DNA of 64,000 nucleotides from Streptococcus sciuri (GCF_024814375.1 NZ_JANUXX010000008.1:29844-93843), one strand, 5' to 3'; positions 39,801 through 49,837 are shown, numbered from the stretch's first letter. Translations and numbers: made by a program. Notes: generated by a model not told the origin, from the letters alone.

Positions 39801-40391
39801 TTATTGTAAAGAGTTGTTGACCATGATTTCATCAATAAAACCATATTCCAGTGTTTCTTGCGCACTCATCCAGTTATCACGCTCAGCATCAGCATGAATT
39901 TTTTCCAATGTTTGGCCAGAGTTGTCAGCCAAAATTTGCTCCAAGTTTTGACGTGTTTTCAAAAGGTGTTCAGCAGCTATTGCCATATCTGTTTGTTGTG
40001 TACCACCACCAGTACCACCCATTGGTTGGTGAATCATATATTCAGCATTTGGTAACATGAAACGTTTACCTTTTGTACCTGATGATGCAATAATTGTCCC
40101 CATTGAAGCTGCCATCCCCATAACAATCGTTTGAACATCTGATTTGATGAAGTTCATTGTATCAACGATAGCGAGTCCTGCTGAGACAGAACCACCAGGA
40201 GTATTAACATAAAGGTAAATATCTTTAGTGTTGTCTTGCGCATCAAGGAATAACAATTGGGCAATGATAGAGTTAGCCATATTATCTTCAACCGGTCCAG
40301 TCAACATGATAATACGATCCTTCAAAAGGCGTGAATAAATATCGTATGAGCGTTCGCCGCGACTCGTTTGTTCAATAACTACAGGAATCAT
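39801..40391 (-). CDS. clpP: ATP-dependent Clp protease proteolytic subunit
   Basis: Serine protease core of the ClpXP/ClpCP/ClpEP machines. The catalytic triad is visible: Ser in [10 protein letters not shown], His in MIHQPMGG, Asp in AERDNWMSA; 196 residues. An AAAGGAG site precedes the ATG. Expression is from a CtsR-controlled promoter with a roughly 90-nt leader. Confidence 0.97.
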   Translation of the reverse strand: MIPVVIEQTSRGERSYDIYSRLLKDRIIMLTGPVEDNMANSIIAQLLFLDAQDNTKDIYLYVNTPGGSVSAGLAIVDTMNFIKSDVQTIVMGMAASMGTIIASSGTKGKRFMLPNAEYMIHQPMGGTGGGTQQTDMAIAAEHLLKTRQNLEQILADNSGQTLEKIHADAERDNWMSAQETLEYGFIDEIMVNNSLQ

Positions 40392-40483
40392 ATCTTTTCT
40401 CCTTTATTAAGATATTCGGACAAATTGAAACGGTGACTATCACCCTTTAGTCCATGTCTAATTTTAATAATCAATCTGAACCT

Positions 40484-40513
40484 ATTATAGTCAATTGGTC
40501 AAAAAAGGTCAAA
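40484..40513 (-). promoter_or_regulatory. clpP promoter with CtsR operator
   Basis: Minus strand: TTGACC (40507-40512), a 17-bp spacer and TATAAT (40484-40489). The tandem heptad GGTCAAA-N3-GGTCAAA (40497-40513, plus strand) is an exact CtsR consensus covering the -35 and spacer. This predicts heat-shock derepression. Confidence 0.9.
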
Positions 40514-40545
40514 TAAAAAACACTAAGAATTTATTTTCCTTGAAA

Positions 40546-41415
40546 TCATATGAATTGCCGAGCTTTTTTAGGCTGATAAGTTGCTAAAAATACACCAAGA
40601 AAAATCAAAATACTTCCCAAATAAGATAGACCTCTCAGACACTCTCCTAAGCATAAAAAAGCAAAAAAAGCTGTAAAAATAGGTTCTAGCGAAAACATAA
40701 AACTAGTAAACTCTGCACTGACATAAGCTTGAACATTGGTTTGCATCACCCAGCCATAAGCCGAGCAAATCAATGCTAAACCAAGGACAGCTGCCCAAAC
40801 CGTCCCACTATGAGGCAAAACAGGTCTTTCAAGCGCAAACGTCCCCACTAAAGCATAGAGACTAGCAAAGCCCAACTGCCAAATGCCCAAACTCATCGCA
40901 TCTACTCGCTCAACAAAATATTTAGAGAGAATGATATAGATAGCATACAAAGCTGCAGCCATTAGACACATCATCGCGCCGAAATTAAATTGCGATAAAT
41001 CGGCACCAGTCAATAAAAAAAGCCCTGATAAAACAATCAGAATTGCTACTATTGTCTTTAAATCTGGTATTTTTCGTGTCATAATAGCTTGAATGATAGG
41101 AACAATAACTACCGTAGTAGAAGCCAGAAATCCTGCTGTTGAAGCTGATGTGTCAACAACACCAACGACTAAGCCATAAAAGACAGCAAATAGTAATAAT
41201 CCTGCAAATGCACTGTAAATCATCATTTTCCACGAGAACGTCTTTTGCAAATGGCGCAAAAAAAGCAAACCGAGTGCCACAAAAGCTAGACCACAGCGTA
41301 AAGAGACTAACTCTATGGCTGGAATTTCAGAAGCTCCAAGTGCCATAAAAAGATAAGACATTCCCCACACAAGAGGAACAGTTGCTGAAAACAATTTAGC
41401 GTGTTTCTGAATCAT
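40546..41415 (-). CDS. EamA-family (DMT) transporter
   Basis: A 289-residue drug/metabolite transporter with ten predicted membrane helices in two EamA repeats (start VPLVWGMSYLFMALGA; second repeat from about 150, LYAIYIILSKYF). It probably exports a metabolite or amino acid; substrate unknown. It is divergent from a LysR gene, its likely regulator. Confidence 0.88.
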   Translation of the reverse strand: MIQKHAKLFSATVPLVWGMSYLFMALGASEIPAIELVSLRCGLAFVALGLLFLRHLQKTFSWKMMIYSAFAGLLLFAVFYGLVVGVVDTSASTAGFLASTTVVIVPIIQAIMTRKIPDLKTIVAILIVLSGLFLLTGADLSQFNFGAMMCLMAAALYAIYIILSKYFVERVDAMSLGIWQLGFASLYALVGTFALERPVLPHSGTVWAAVLGLALICSAYGWVMQTNVQAYVSAEFTSFMFSLEPIFTAFFAFLCLGECLRGLSYLGSILIFLGVFLATYQPKKARQFI

Positions 41416-41499
41416 AACGTCACCTCTTCATTTTTCGTTTCTTGTTTTATTATAAGTTGATATTAGCCATAAGTAAAATTAAAGTTTATAATATAACTA

Positions 41500-41514
41500 T
41501 AAGTGTTACTTATT
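41500..41514. promoter_or_regulatory. Candidate LysR-type operator
   Basis: Palindrome ATAAGT-GTT-ACTTAT with a T-N11-A core, 13 nt before the start of the LysR gene and within the divergent region shared with the EamA gene. Confidence 0.45.
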
Positions 41515-41527
41515 AGGAGATACAGTT

Positions 41528-42397
41528 ATGGTTTCAAAATATGCTATTTTTTGCTCAGTTATCGAATTGGGCTCATTTACCAAAACGGCAAAGCAACTAA
41601 ATTATTCGCAGAGTGCTGTCAGCCAGACGATTAAAAATCTCGAAGAAGAGATTGGAACACGTTTACTAATGCGTGGCAATGAGGGAATAAAGCTCACAAA
41701 AGACGGACAAACACTTTATCCTTATTTCCGACAAATCGTCCAAGGTGAAAAACAGCTAACCAAAAAAATCAAGGAATTGCAAGGGTTGGATAAAGCCGAG
41801 ATACGTATTGGTCTCTTTACGTCGGCTAGTCGGAATTTCATTTTACCTTTTATCAAAGAATTCAAGGCGAATTATCCAAGTGTCAATTTTGTGCTCAAAC
41901 AGGGAGAATATACTAGTATTTACCAATGGCTAGAAACTGGGCAAGTTGATTTAGGGTTTACCCATATGGACTACGTTGGGCAACTGCAATCGCAAATTCT
42001 CTATCAAGATTCTCTTTACGCCGTCTTGCCTAGCAAACACCTCTTAGCTCAGCAATCCGAAATCTCACTAGCTGATTTAGCTCAGACAGAGTTAATTCTA
42101 CTTGATGAAGGTGACTACAGTTTGACACGTACCGCCTTTGCTAGGGAAAATATCGTGCCGACCTTTACCTATGAAATTTATGACGACTATACGATCTTGG
42201 AGATGATTCGACAAGGATTGGGAGTCAGTTTGCTTTATGAAAATTTCCTTGATGGCTTATCTCTTGAGGATTTAGCTGTTCGTCAGATTAGCGAAAATCC
42301 ATTTAGAACCGTTGTTCTTGCATGGAAAAATTGGCAGACACTTCCCTTAGCAGCGCAACAATTTGCCAAAAATATTTCTAGCACTATCTGCGACTAA
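41528..42397 (+). CDS. LysR-family transcriptional regulator
   Basis: A 289-residue LysR regulator with HTH at 1-60 (SFTKTAKQLNYSQSAVSQTI) and an effector domain. An AGGAGA site precedes the ATG. It is divergent from the EamA transporter gene 112 bp away, the standard LysR-target layout; the ligand is unknown. Confidence 0.9.
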   Translation: MVSKYAIFCSVIELGSFTKTAKQLNYSQSAVSQTIKNLEEEIGTRLLMRGNEGIKLTKDGQTLYPYFRQIVQGEKQLTKKIKELQGLDKAEIRIGLFTSASRNFILPFIKEFKANYPSVNFVLKQGEYTSIYQWLETGQVDLGFTHMDYVGQLQSQILYQDSLYAVLPSKHLLAQQSEISLADLAQTELILLDEGDYSLTRTAFARENIVPTFTYEIYDDYTILEMIRQGLGVSLLYENFLDGLSLEDLAVRQISENPFRTVVLAWKNWQTLPLAAQQFAKNISSTICD

Positions 42398-42398
42398 C

Positions 42399-42435
42399 AA
42401 AAAGTTTGCGTTCATTATAGAACACAAACTTTTTT
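42399..42435. terminator. Bidirectional terminator
   Basis: Stem AAAAAGTTTG-x-GTTC with complement and a 6-nt loop, flanked by A and T runs, between convergent lysR and upp. Confidence 0.85.
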
Positions 42436-42462
42436 ATTATTAGTTAAGCAATCACCTTCATC

Positions 42463-43092
42463 TTATTTGGTACCAAATAGACGATCACCAGCGTCACCGA
42501 GACCTGGAACAATGTAACCGTGTTCGTTAAGTCTTTCGTCAAGAGTAGCTGTGTAAATATCGATATCTGGATGTGCTTCTTGGAGAGCTTTAACACCTTC
42601 TGGTGCAGATACGAGACAAACAAACTTAATGTTAGCTGCACCACGTTTTTTAAGAGAATCAACGGCTAAAATAGCTGAACCACCTGTTGCAAGCATTGGG
42701 TCAACCACAAAAATTTGACGTTGGTCAATATCTTCTGGTAGTTTCACAAGGTATTCAACAGGTTGCAATGTTTCCTCATCACGATACATCCCAATATGTC
42801 CAACTTTAGCAGCTGGAACAAGGCTAAGGAAACCGTCAACCATACCGATACCAGCACGCAAAATAGGAACAATTGCTAATTTCTTTCCTGATAGTTGCTT
42901 TTGAGTTGTTTTGGTAATCGGTGTTTCGATTTCAACATCTTCAAGCGGAAGATCACGCAGTACTTCATAACCCATAAGCATCGCAATCTCATTGACCAAT
43001 TCACGAAAATCCTTGGTTGATGTAGAGGTTTGACGTAAAATTGATAGCTTGTGTTGAATCAATGGATGTGAAATAACTTGGAATTTTCCCAT
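42463..43092 (-). CDS. upp: Uracil phosphoribosyltransferase
   Basis: Salvage of uracil with PRPP to UMP. It starts [16 protein letters not shown]; the PRPP loop [11 protein letters not shown] and the uracil-binding C-terminus [16 protein letters not shown] are present. 209 residues from ATG 43092; an ATG two codons upstream is also possible. A GAAAG site is nearby. Confidence 0.97.
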   Translation of the reverse strand: MGKFQVISHPLIQHKLSILRQTSTSTKDFRELVNEIAMLMGYEVLRDLPLEDVEIETPITKTTQKQLSGKKLAIVPILRAGIGMVDGFLSLVPAAKVGHIGMYRDEETLQPVEYLVKLPEDIDQRQIFVVDPMLATGGSAILAVDSLKKRGAANIKFVCLVSAPEGVKALQEAHPDIDIYTATLDERLNEHGYIVPGLGDAGDRLFGTK

Positions 43093-43188
43093 TTTCATAA
43101 CCACTTTCTAATTTTTAAAGTTTATAGCTTTTTATATTATATCATAAAACGTCATCTTTTACGAGCTTTCCCCAACTATCAGACAATT

Positions 43189-43213
43189 AAAAAGGGGGAG
43201 TATCCCTCTTTTT
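43189..43213 (-). terminator. Terminator of levansucrase gene
   Basis: An 11-bp stem (AAAAAGGGGGA with its partner, one G-T pair) and a 3-nt loop, just after the stop codon. Confidence 0.8.
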
Positions 43214-43221
43214 AATAATTC

Positions 43222-45558
43222 TTATCGGTACTTACGTTTATAGCCACCATAAGATACATAAGCTGTCATAGAAGCAAGGTAAACAAAGCCAACAGTTGCT
43301 ACCAAGCTATTATCACTATCACTTGTACTTGGTAATAAAGATGCCTTGGCAACCGCTGGAATATTTGGTGTTTCTCCCTCGCCCTTACTTGTAATGACTG
43401 AATTTTTTGGTGTTGTTGTAGACGAATCATCTGTCGGTGTATTTGGACTATCTGGTGTTTGATGAGGAGGAATTGAATCATCTGGCGTATATGGTGTATG
43501 TGGCTTCAAATTATAGCCACCGATAACATTCCAATCAATGTAGCCATCGTTTTCCCCCAGTAGATAAGATGTCTCAAGTGTTCCAACAGTATTTTGTGTT
43601 TCGCTACTTTCATCCCAAATCCAATCACCTTGTTCAGTCATTTTAGCTAAGACTCGAGTAGTTCCATCAGGAAAGATTTTAATCAAAAAGCTAGGTGCCC
43701 AAGTAGAATTTTTTCCCTTACCAGCTACTTCATTACGATTAGTCATATATGCTGTTACAAGAAGAGTGTCATTTGAGCCTTCAACTGGCACAGCATAATA
43801 TGAATAAGTCGCAGTGCGCCAATCTGCTGGAACAGATGCCGTTAAGACAACACCTGATTTGTTCAACGGTTTATAACCCGATGTTAACTTATCAGACACA
43901 TAACCGAGCATAACAACATTATCGCCAACTTCATCATTTGCCTTATTCCAAGCAATATCATTGCTACCATGGTTCAAGCGAGAAGCTGCAAATAGATAAT
44001 ATTTATCTCCCAATCGAACAACATTAGGACGTTCAATTTCGTCACTCACCATCGTTGATGTGAGAAGTGGTGTATAATACTGTGCGATACTTGGCGTTTT
44101 TTCATTACCACTCAAGCGAACAATACCAATGGCCGCATTAGCAAAAGAAGCACGGATGTACATGTCTTCATTTGCTAAAATATCAAAGAGACTAGAAACA
44201 TTAAAGGCTGCGTCTCCTCCGTAATTTTTCCAATTGTAAATCTGGTTTTCACCTTGGTAATTTTGAGTACCAGTACTTGCTTCAAAGACTAAATAACGTT
44301 GCCCATCTCGATCTTCAATGACATGTGGATCACGCATGGCAATATTGTCAGCTCCTGTAAAGGTTGAGCGCCATTGTTTGTAGCTTTGATAATAGTAACC
44401 ATCTCCACCTTTAGGCGTTAAAATACGGTTGTTATCCACAGACTTAATCACAACTTGACCATTCTCAACAGCTAAAGCCAGCGTAGCTGTTGCTAGCATT
44501 TGGTTGTTAGAATTGTTATCTGATGTATCAACATTTGTATAGTAAAGTTGAATGGTTCCATCTGAGTTGACGATTGCTGAACCTGACCACTGTTGTGTCA
44601 GAGCATCAAGACCATATCCAAAGATAGAACCTGCATTTCTCCAATGATCAAAGTCATTATCTCTGTAGTCATTGTATAAAAGGTAGAGGTGGTTATCGTT
44701 GGTATTAGGAATACCCATCATAGCAACGACAAGTTGGTAACCATTCCAGTTGACCACTTCACCTGTTTTCACATCTTGAACTGGCCAAGAATCCCACACA
44801 TCAAGATCTGCAATCTGCTTAGTTTGAGCATCGATAGTAGTGGCCGCTTTCATATTTTTAATAGCTGCAGCGTTAAAATATGGAATCGCATAACGGTCAT
44901 CTTGAGCAACCAAAGTATCTGCAATTTCTTGAAATTGCTTATAGGTCATTTGAGTACCAGTTTCAGCAGTGCTATCCATATAAATTTTATTGAGTGCCGC
45001 TTTTTGAGTATCTGTTAATACTGTAACGTCAAGTCCTGCTTCTTGTGCAATCTTTTTAGCTTGGTCAGTCAAACCATTTTCATCAACAGCTAATGTTGAT
45101 AACTCCGATGTCGCCTTTTCTTTATCTGTTTCAACAACTTGAGAAGCAGATGTCTGATTAGAATCAGTTACGGGATCAATAGCATTTTCTTGAATATTAT
45201 GTGTTGTTTCAACAGTTTCTGGAGATGTACTGTCTTCCTTAGTGCCACTAGTGTTTACTTCATTTGTAGTTGCCTCTTGTGTTTTCGCTACTACACTATG
45301 TGTTTCAGAGACAGATAAACTGTTTTCTTCTTGAGATATCATCTCATCATTGGTACTTGCATTATTATCCACATGGGTAGGTGTTTCCTCCGTAGTTGTT
45401 ATCACTACGTCCGCTTTAGCTTGTGTAGATATGAAAGCGATGCTTCCAATCAAAGCCGAAGCTACACCAACCGCTGAAACTTTCCGAATGCTGTATTTCC
45501 GTTTTTCCTGTTTCATCGATTGTTCAGCTTGCAAGCGTGCTAAACGCGAATAAGTCAT
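43222..45558 (-). CDS. ftf: Cell-wall levansucrase (fructosyltransferase), GH68
   Basis: Secreted enzyme that transfers fructose from sucrose to a growing fructan, building extracellular polymer and releasing glucose. In order: a YSIRK-type signal peptide ([19 protein letters not shown], cleavage near residue 50), a Thr/Ser/Glu-rich region to about 155, the GH68 domain from about 200 to 690, a Thr/Pro/Ser wall-spanning stretch, then LPSTS, a hydrophobic segment and a KRKYR tail. The GH68 triad is Asp256 (WDSW), Asp410 (RDPH) and Glu509 (ERPN), spaced as in SacB. LPSTS differs from the sortase LPXTG in the last Gly. The AGGAGG site is excellent. Transcription depends on a promoter with a poly-C/G spacer. 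Levan rather than inulin product is inferred. Confidence 0.94.
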   Translation of the reverse strand: MTYSRLARLQAEQSMKQEKRKYSIRKVSAVGVASALIGSIAFISTQAKADVVITTTEETPTHVDNNASTNDEMISQEENSLSVSETHSVVAKTQEATTNEVNTSGTKEDSTSPETVETTHNIQENAIDPVTDSNQTSASQVVETDKEKATSELSTLAVDENGLTDQAKKIAQEAGLDVTVLTDTQKAALNKIYMDSTAETGTQMTYKQFQEIADTLVAQDDRYAIPYFNAAAIKNMKAATTIDAQTKQIADLDVWDSWPVQDVKTGEVVNWNGYQLVVAMMGIPNTNDNHLYLLYNDYRDNDFDHWRNAGSIFGYGLDALTQQWSGSAIVNSDGTIQLYYTNVDTSDNNSNNQMLATATLALAVENGQVVIKSVDNNRILTPKGGDGYYYQSYKQWRSTFTGADNIAMRDPHVIEDRDGQRYLVFEASTGTQNYQGENQIYNWKNYGGDAAFNVSSLFDILANEDMYIRASFANAAIGIVRLSGNEKTPSIAQYYTPLLTSTMVSDEIERPNVVRLGDKYYLFAASRLNHGSNDIAWNKANDEVGDNVVMLGYVSDKLTSGYKPLNKSGVVLTASVPADWRTATYSYYAVPVEGSNDTLLVTAYMTNRNEVAGKGKNSTWAPSFLIKIFPDGTTRVLAKMTEQGDWIWDESSETQNTVGTLETSYLLGENDGYIDWNVIGGYNLKPHTPYTPDDSIPPHQTPDSPNTPTDDSSTTTPKNSVITSKGEGETPNIPAVAKASLLPSTSDSDNSLVATVGFVYLASMTAYVSYGGYKRKYR

Positions 45559-45591
45559 ATCGTCCTCCTAGTAAAATAAAATTTCACTTCT

Positions 45592-45623
45592 ATTTTACCC
45601 CCCCCCCCGATGCCTTTTGTCAA
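45592..45623 (-). promoter_or_regulatory. Levansucrase promoter with 11-bp poly-G spacer tract
   Basis: Minus strand: perfect TTGACA (45618-45623) and TAAAAT (45592-45597). The 20-bp spacer contains eleven consecutive Gs (Cs on the plus strand, 45598-45608). Eight Gs would give the optimal 17-bp spacer. This arrangement predicts on/off or graded switching by slipped-strand mispairing. Confidence 0.7.
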
Positions 45624-45710
45624 GCGGTTTTTCAAAGTTCCTTAGACTTTTTTCGATGATTGCTTGCTTATACCAGATACACATTATTACTGAAGTAAAT
45701 CACTCAAACA

Positions 45711-46871
45711 TCACACTGCAAATACTCTAACAAGTCGTTCAAGAGCTTCTCGAATAACTGACTTGGGCGCTGCAACATTCAGTCGAAAGTGCTGTTTTCC
45801 TTCTACCCCAAAAGTTCGTCCATCGTTTAAGACTAATTTTGCTTCATGACGAATTTTGTCATGAAGTTCTTCATGTGGCAGATTGTAAGCTGAAAAATCT
45901 AGCCAAACTAAATAAGTTCCCTCGGGTTTCATCACCTTAATAGCTGTTTTCTGACGCAATGTATCAACAACCTCATTGATATTGTCCTCAAGGACAGGTT
46001 TTAATGCTTGTAGCCACGCTTTCCCCTTAGTGTAAGCTACTTCGGTAGCTAAAAGTCCCAAAGTTGATACATCGTGTTGATTATTGATAAGTTGCTGATG
46101 GCTAAAATTCTCTCGTAGTTTAGCGTTTTCAATAATGGCAAAGCTATTTTTTGTTCCTGCAATGTTAAACGTTTTTGTCGCACTGGTTAAAACAATGCTA
46201 AAATCCTTGAAGTTAGTATCAACTGTATTGATACTGTGGTGTTTATTCCCATAAAGTGTCAGATCCTGATGAATCTCGTCTGATACTAAAATGACATCAT
46301 ACCGATGGCAAAGCTGCCCAATTTTTCTGAGTTCCTCTTTTGACCACACACGACCACCAGGGTTGTGCGGATTACACAAGACATAAATTTTAACATCATT
46401 CTCAACAATATCTTTTTCTAATCGTTCAAAATCAATTTCAAAATGTCCGTGGCGCTCAACAAGCGAATTGCTAATCAAACGACGTTTATTGAATTCGACA
46501 GTTCTAGCAAAAGGCGGATAAACAGGCGTATTGATAAGTACCGCCTCTCCTTCTTTTGAGAAGGCTTGAATAGCCACACTGATAGCAGGAACGACCCCTT
46601 GAATAAAAAGCAAGGCTTCTTTGGCGAAAATATAATCATGTTGTGTGGATTCCCAATCTACAATCGCTTGATACAGACTATCTTTAGGAGCATCATATCC
46701 AAAAACTTGTGTTTTAGCAAATACTTCGAGTGCCTCTGTCATTTCTGGAAAAACGACAAAATCCATATCAGCTATCCAGAGTGGTAAAACTTCCTTATCT
46801 TTTTGTGTTTCCTGCCATTTATAAGCATTCGTTGTAAAACGCTCAGGTAGCGTTGTAAAATCATATTCCAT
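45711..46871 (-). CDS. patB: PatB/MalY-type C-S lyase (aminotransferase fold)
   Basis: PLP enzyme of fold type I class, similar to MalY/PatB, which cleave cystathionine and other C-S bonds to give homocysteine or H2S. The PLP Lys is in TSATKTFNIAGTKNSF; the substrate-binding Asp/Arg motifs LCNPHNPGGRVW and FRLNVA are present. 386 residues from ATG 46871 (AGGAGG site); an earlier ATG lies inside the upstream gene. It follows the cystathionine gene by 10 nt. Confidence 0.9.
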   Translation of the reverse strand: MEYDFTTLPERFTTNAYKWQETQKDKEVLPLWIADMDFVVFPEMTEALEVFAKTQVFGYDAPKDSLYQAIVDWESTQHDYIFAKEALLFIQGVVPAISVAIQAFSKEGEAVLINTPVYPPFARTVEFNKRRLISNSLVERHGHFEIDFERLEKDIVENDVKIYVLCNPHNPGGRVWSKEELRKIGQLCHRYDVILVSDEIHQDLTLYGNKHHSINTVDTNFKDFSIVLTSATKTFNIAGTKNSFAIIENAKLRENFSHQQLINNQHDVSTLGLLATEVAYTKGKAWLQALKPVLEDNINEVVDTLRQKTAIKVMKPEGTYLVWLDFSAYNLPHEELHDKIRHEAKLVLNDGRTFGVEGKQHFRLNVAAPKSVIREALERLVRVFAV

Positions 46872-46881
46872 ATTTTCCTCC

Positions 46882-47976
46882 TCATGCTTCAAAAGCTAAA
46901 CGCAAATCCTCTATCAAATCATTAACATCCTCGATACCGATAGATAAACGCAACAAATCATCGGACAGCCCATATGATAAGCGCACCTCACGTGGAATGT
47001 CAGCATGTGTCTGGGTAGCTGGGTAAGTGATGAGACTTTCCACACCTCCTAGACTCTCTGCAAAAGTAAAAACCTCAAGATGATTTAAAATAGTTGGTAT
47101 CTTATCCTGATTTTTTACTCTAAAGGAAATCATCCCTCCTTTGCCCGTATATAGCACTTGGCTGACAGCAGGGTGATGCTCCAAAAAAGAAACGATGGCT
47201 TGTGCATTTTGTGTAGAGCGCTCCATGCGTAGTTTTAACGTTTTGAGTCCTCGCATAAGAAGATAGGAATCAAACGGAGACAATGTTGGTCCTGTTGTAT
47301 TGGCATTGTAAAATAATTGGTTATAAAGACTCTCGTCATCTGTCACGACAACACCAGCTAAAACATCATTGTGTCCAGAGAGGTATTTGGTCGCTGAATG
47401 AATGACAATATCTGCACCCAGCGCAATCGGATTTTGATAGATAGGACTATAAAAGGTATTATCTACAATGACCTTAGCACCGACATTGTGAGCTTTTTGA
47501 ACAATTTTAGCAATATCAAATTCAATCATTAGAGGGTTAGTCGGTGTTTCGATAAAAATAATATCTGTCTCATCTGTGATAGCCTTAATCATTTCCTCTT
47601 GCGTATTGGTATAGGTAAATACAAAGCGTCCTTCTTCCTCTTTATGATTGAACCAACGAAAAGAGCCACCATACAAATCACGCGCTGCCACAACTTTTGC
47701 ACCGACAGGAAAAATTTCCATAGCTAACACTAAAGCACTCATCCCTGAACTGGTAGCCAGTGCAAAGGAAGCTTTTTCAATAGTTGCCAACGTTTTCTCC
47801 AATGTATAACGCGTTGGATTTTTTGTACGAGTGTAGTCATAACCAGTTGACCGCCCAAACTCTGGATGTTGATAAGTCGTTGAAAAGTGAATCGGTGCTA
47901 TCAACGCTCCTGTCGCTTCGTCTGAATGTATGCCAGCATGTGCTAAAACCGTATCAATTCCTTGTTCTCTAACCAT
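46882..47976 (-). CDS. Cystathionine gamma-synthase or beta/gamma-lyase
   Basis: Cys/Met metabolism PLP enzyme, 364 residues, with the PLP lysine in HSATKYLSGHNDVLAGV and the N-terminal YTRTKNPTRYTLE signature. Synthase (MetB-like) and lyase (MetC/CblA-like) functions cannot be separated by eye. With patB it forms a transsulfuration pair for methionine and cysteine interconversion. A MET box sits about 93-109 nt upstream of the start. Confidence 0.9.
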   Translation of the reverse strand: MVREQGIDTVLAHAGIHSDEATGALIAPIHFSTTYQHPEFGRSTGYDYTRTKNPTRYTLEKTLATIEKASFALATSSGMSALVLAMEIFPVGAKVVAARDLYGGSFRWFNHKEEEGRFVFTYTNTQEEMIKAITDETDIIFIETPTNPLMIEFDIAKIVQKAHNVGAKVIVDNTFYSPIYQNPIALGADIVIHSATKYLSGHNDVLAGVVVTDDESLYNQLFYNANTTGPTLSPFDSYLLMRGLKTLKLRMERSTQNAQAIVSFLEHHPAVSQVLYTGKGGMISFRVKNQDKIPTILNHLEVFTFAESLGGVESLITYPATQTHADIPREVRLSYGLSDDLLRLSIGIEDVNDLIEDLRLAFEA

Positions 47977-48068
47977 TATAGTCTCCTTCTATATCTACTT
48001 GCTATCTATTGTACCATGATTTTTATGACTCATATAAACAATTAGCATTGTCATTTTTCATATTTAGT

Positions 48069-48085
48069 TATAGTTTAAAACTATA
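48069..48085. promoter_or_regulatory. MET box (MtaR/MetR-type operator)
   Basis: TATAGTTTAAAACTATA, a perfect match to the streptococcal methionine-regulator palindrome TATAGTTT-N-AAACTATA known for MtaR. The gene downstream has a TACAAT -10 but a poor -35, which fits activator-dependent expression. Confidence 0.8.
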
Positions 48086-48109
48086 AAAAAGAGGACCTCT
48101 GCCTCTTTT
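48085..48109 (-). terminator. Terminator of flippase gene
   Basis: On the minus strand AAAAGAGG / CCTCTTTTTT with a 7-nt loop, immediately before the MET box. Confidence 0.8.
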
Positions 48110-49742
48110 AATTAATGTGAAATTTTTGGCGTAACACATCTGCTCGACTGCCAATAATCTTGTCTAATAGACGAGTCAATAAAGCTAGACTACCGTAGAC
48201 AGCTAAGCCAATCAACCCAATAACAAGGAGATAAATAAAGCTAGTCATACGCCCACTTGCTGGTAGTACTAAACTCAGTAAGGCATAAACAAACCAAACC
48301 ACAACTCCCATAATAGCAGTTAATAGACAAATCAACAACGTTGATTTCTTGACCGTTTCACGATTAAAGTTCGTAATCATATGAATCTCACAATACATCA
48401 AGATAATCGGAACAATAAGTCCAATTGATGTTGATAAAAGTGGACCATAAGCGTGAAACACGTAGATAAATGGAATCTGAATAATAAGCTTGATAAGCAT
48501 TCCATAAACAAAAAATTTGATTGCTTTCTTATTTTCAAACAAGGCTTGAAGCATGGGAGCCAAAACGGTGTAGACAGCTAAAATAATCACCTGAAGCAAA
48601 GAAACAACAAACAATCCCAAAGCTTGTCCCTGAGGTACACCATAAAAAACAGTATAAAGTGGTTTAGCTAAAATAGTCGCTCCAATAACCGCTGGAATGA
48701 TAAAGGTAAGGAGCATACGAATGTTATTGATAACTAATCTAGCTGTAGCAACACGATCTTTCTTGACAAAATTTTCTGTTAATAGAGCAATTCCGACGCC
48801 ACCGATAGAACTCGCTACAGCAATCAAAATCATCGTGACCTTACTTGGATTACTGGAAAAGTAAGAAAAGAGAACTTGCAATTCTGTGTTAGAATAGTGA
48901 GTGAACCACGCCATAGTGTTGCCAAAAGTAAACTGGTCAATAATCTTAAAAACTTGAACAGCTGATCCTGTTATAATAAAAGGAATCGCTTCTCTCACCG
49001 TCTCAATAACAAGTGCATTGGTATCAATGACAATCTGGGTCGTATGACTCTTTTCAAAGAGAATACTAAGGGAGTCATCTTTCCACAAAAAGTAAAGCAA
49101 GACAGTAATACTAGCAAACATGCCAACAAAAGCAGCAAAAGTGGATTGAGTGACAGCACTCACATAATCTCCTGATCCAAACTTCATAATATAAAAAGCA
49201 GTGACAAGCATCCAAATAACACGCACAATCTGCTCAGCAATCTGACTCATAGCTCCAGGTTTTAAATCACTATGCCCCTGAAAATAACCTCTTAGAACAC
49301 TCATCGAAGGAAAAACAAGAACAGCTAGAGTTAGACTTCTAAGCACCCTCACTAAGTCATCTCCTCCATGACTCAGTGAAGCAAAGAATGGTGCTCCAAT
49401 ATACATAATAGTCGCAAAAATAGCACCAAGAAGTGCCATGATACGAAGCACTTTTTTGACCATATAAATACTGGTCTCTGGCTGACCCAAGGTATTGTAC
49501 TTAGAGACGAGCTTAGCAACTGCAACAGGTATCCCTACTGTTGATACGGAGAGAAAAAGGGCATAAATTTCATATCCCATTCCAAAGAGAGCGTTGGCTT
49601 CAGCACCATGCTTTCCCATCCAAGCATACCAAGGGATAATATAGAGAGCTCCAATGAGACGACTAATAAAATTTCCAGCTGTAGACCAAGCAGTTCCACG
49701 CACCATTGTCTCTTGTTGAGATAGTTTTCTAGTTTCTGACAT
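48108..49742 (-). CDS. MurJ/SpoVB-like lipid II or polysaccharide flippase
   Basis: A MATE/MOP-fold exporter, 544 residues with about 14 membrane helices. It resembles the SpoVB/YtgP group (start RGTAWSTAGNFISRLIGALY; NTLGQPETSIYMVKKVL). YtgP has MurJ-like lipid II flippase activity, and divergent murE supports a peptidoglycan role. Alternative: capsule repeat-unit flippase. An AGAAAG site precedes the ATG. Confidence 0.88.
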   Translation of the reverse strand: MSETRKLSQQETMVRGTAWSTAGNFISRLIGALYIIPWYAWMGKHGAEANALFGMGYEIYALFLSVSTVGIPVAVAKLVSKYNTLGQPETSIYMVKKVLRIMALLGAIFATIMYIGAPFFASLSHGGDDLVRVLRSLTLAVLVFPSMSVLRGYFQGHSDLKPGAMSQIAEQIVRVIWMLVTAFYIMKFGSGDYVSAVTQSTFAAFVGMFASITVLLYFLWKDDSLSILFEKSHTTQIVIDTNALVIETVREAIPFIITGSAVQVFKIIDQFTFGNTMAWFTHYSNTELQVLFSYFSSNPSKVTMILIAVASSIGGVGIALLTENFVKKDRVATARLVINNIRMLLTFIIPAVIGATILAKPLYTVFYGVPQGQALGLFVVSLLQVIILAVYTVLAPMLQALFENKKAIKFFVYGMLIKLIIQIPFIYVFHAYGPLLSTSIGLIVPIILMYCEIHMITNFNRETVKKSTLLICLLTAIMGVVVWFVYALLSLVLPASGRMTSFIYLLVIGLIGLAVYGSLALLTRLLDKIIGSRADVLRQKFHIN

Positions 49743-49802
49743 AGCTTTCTTTCTATAAGGGTATTTAACTTGTTAAAGTTATTATAAACTTTTACACAAG
49801 AC

Positions 49803-49831
49803 TTGTAAAACGAGAACATTAAGTCTAAAAT
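49803..49831 (+). promoter_or_regulatory. murE promoter, leaderless layout
   Basis: TTGTAA (49803-49808), exactly 17 bp, then TAAAAT (49826-49831). The ATG begins 6 nt later, where transcription itself should start. Confidence 0.65.
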
Positions 49832-49837
49832 AGACGT

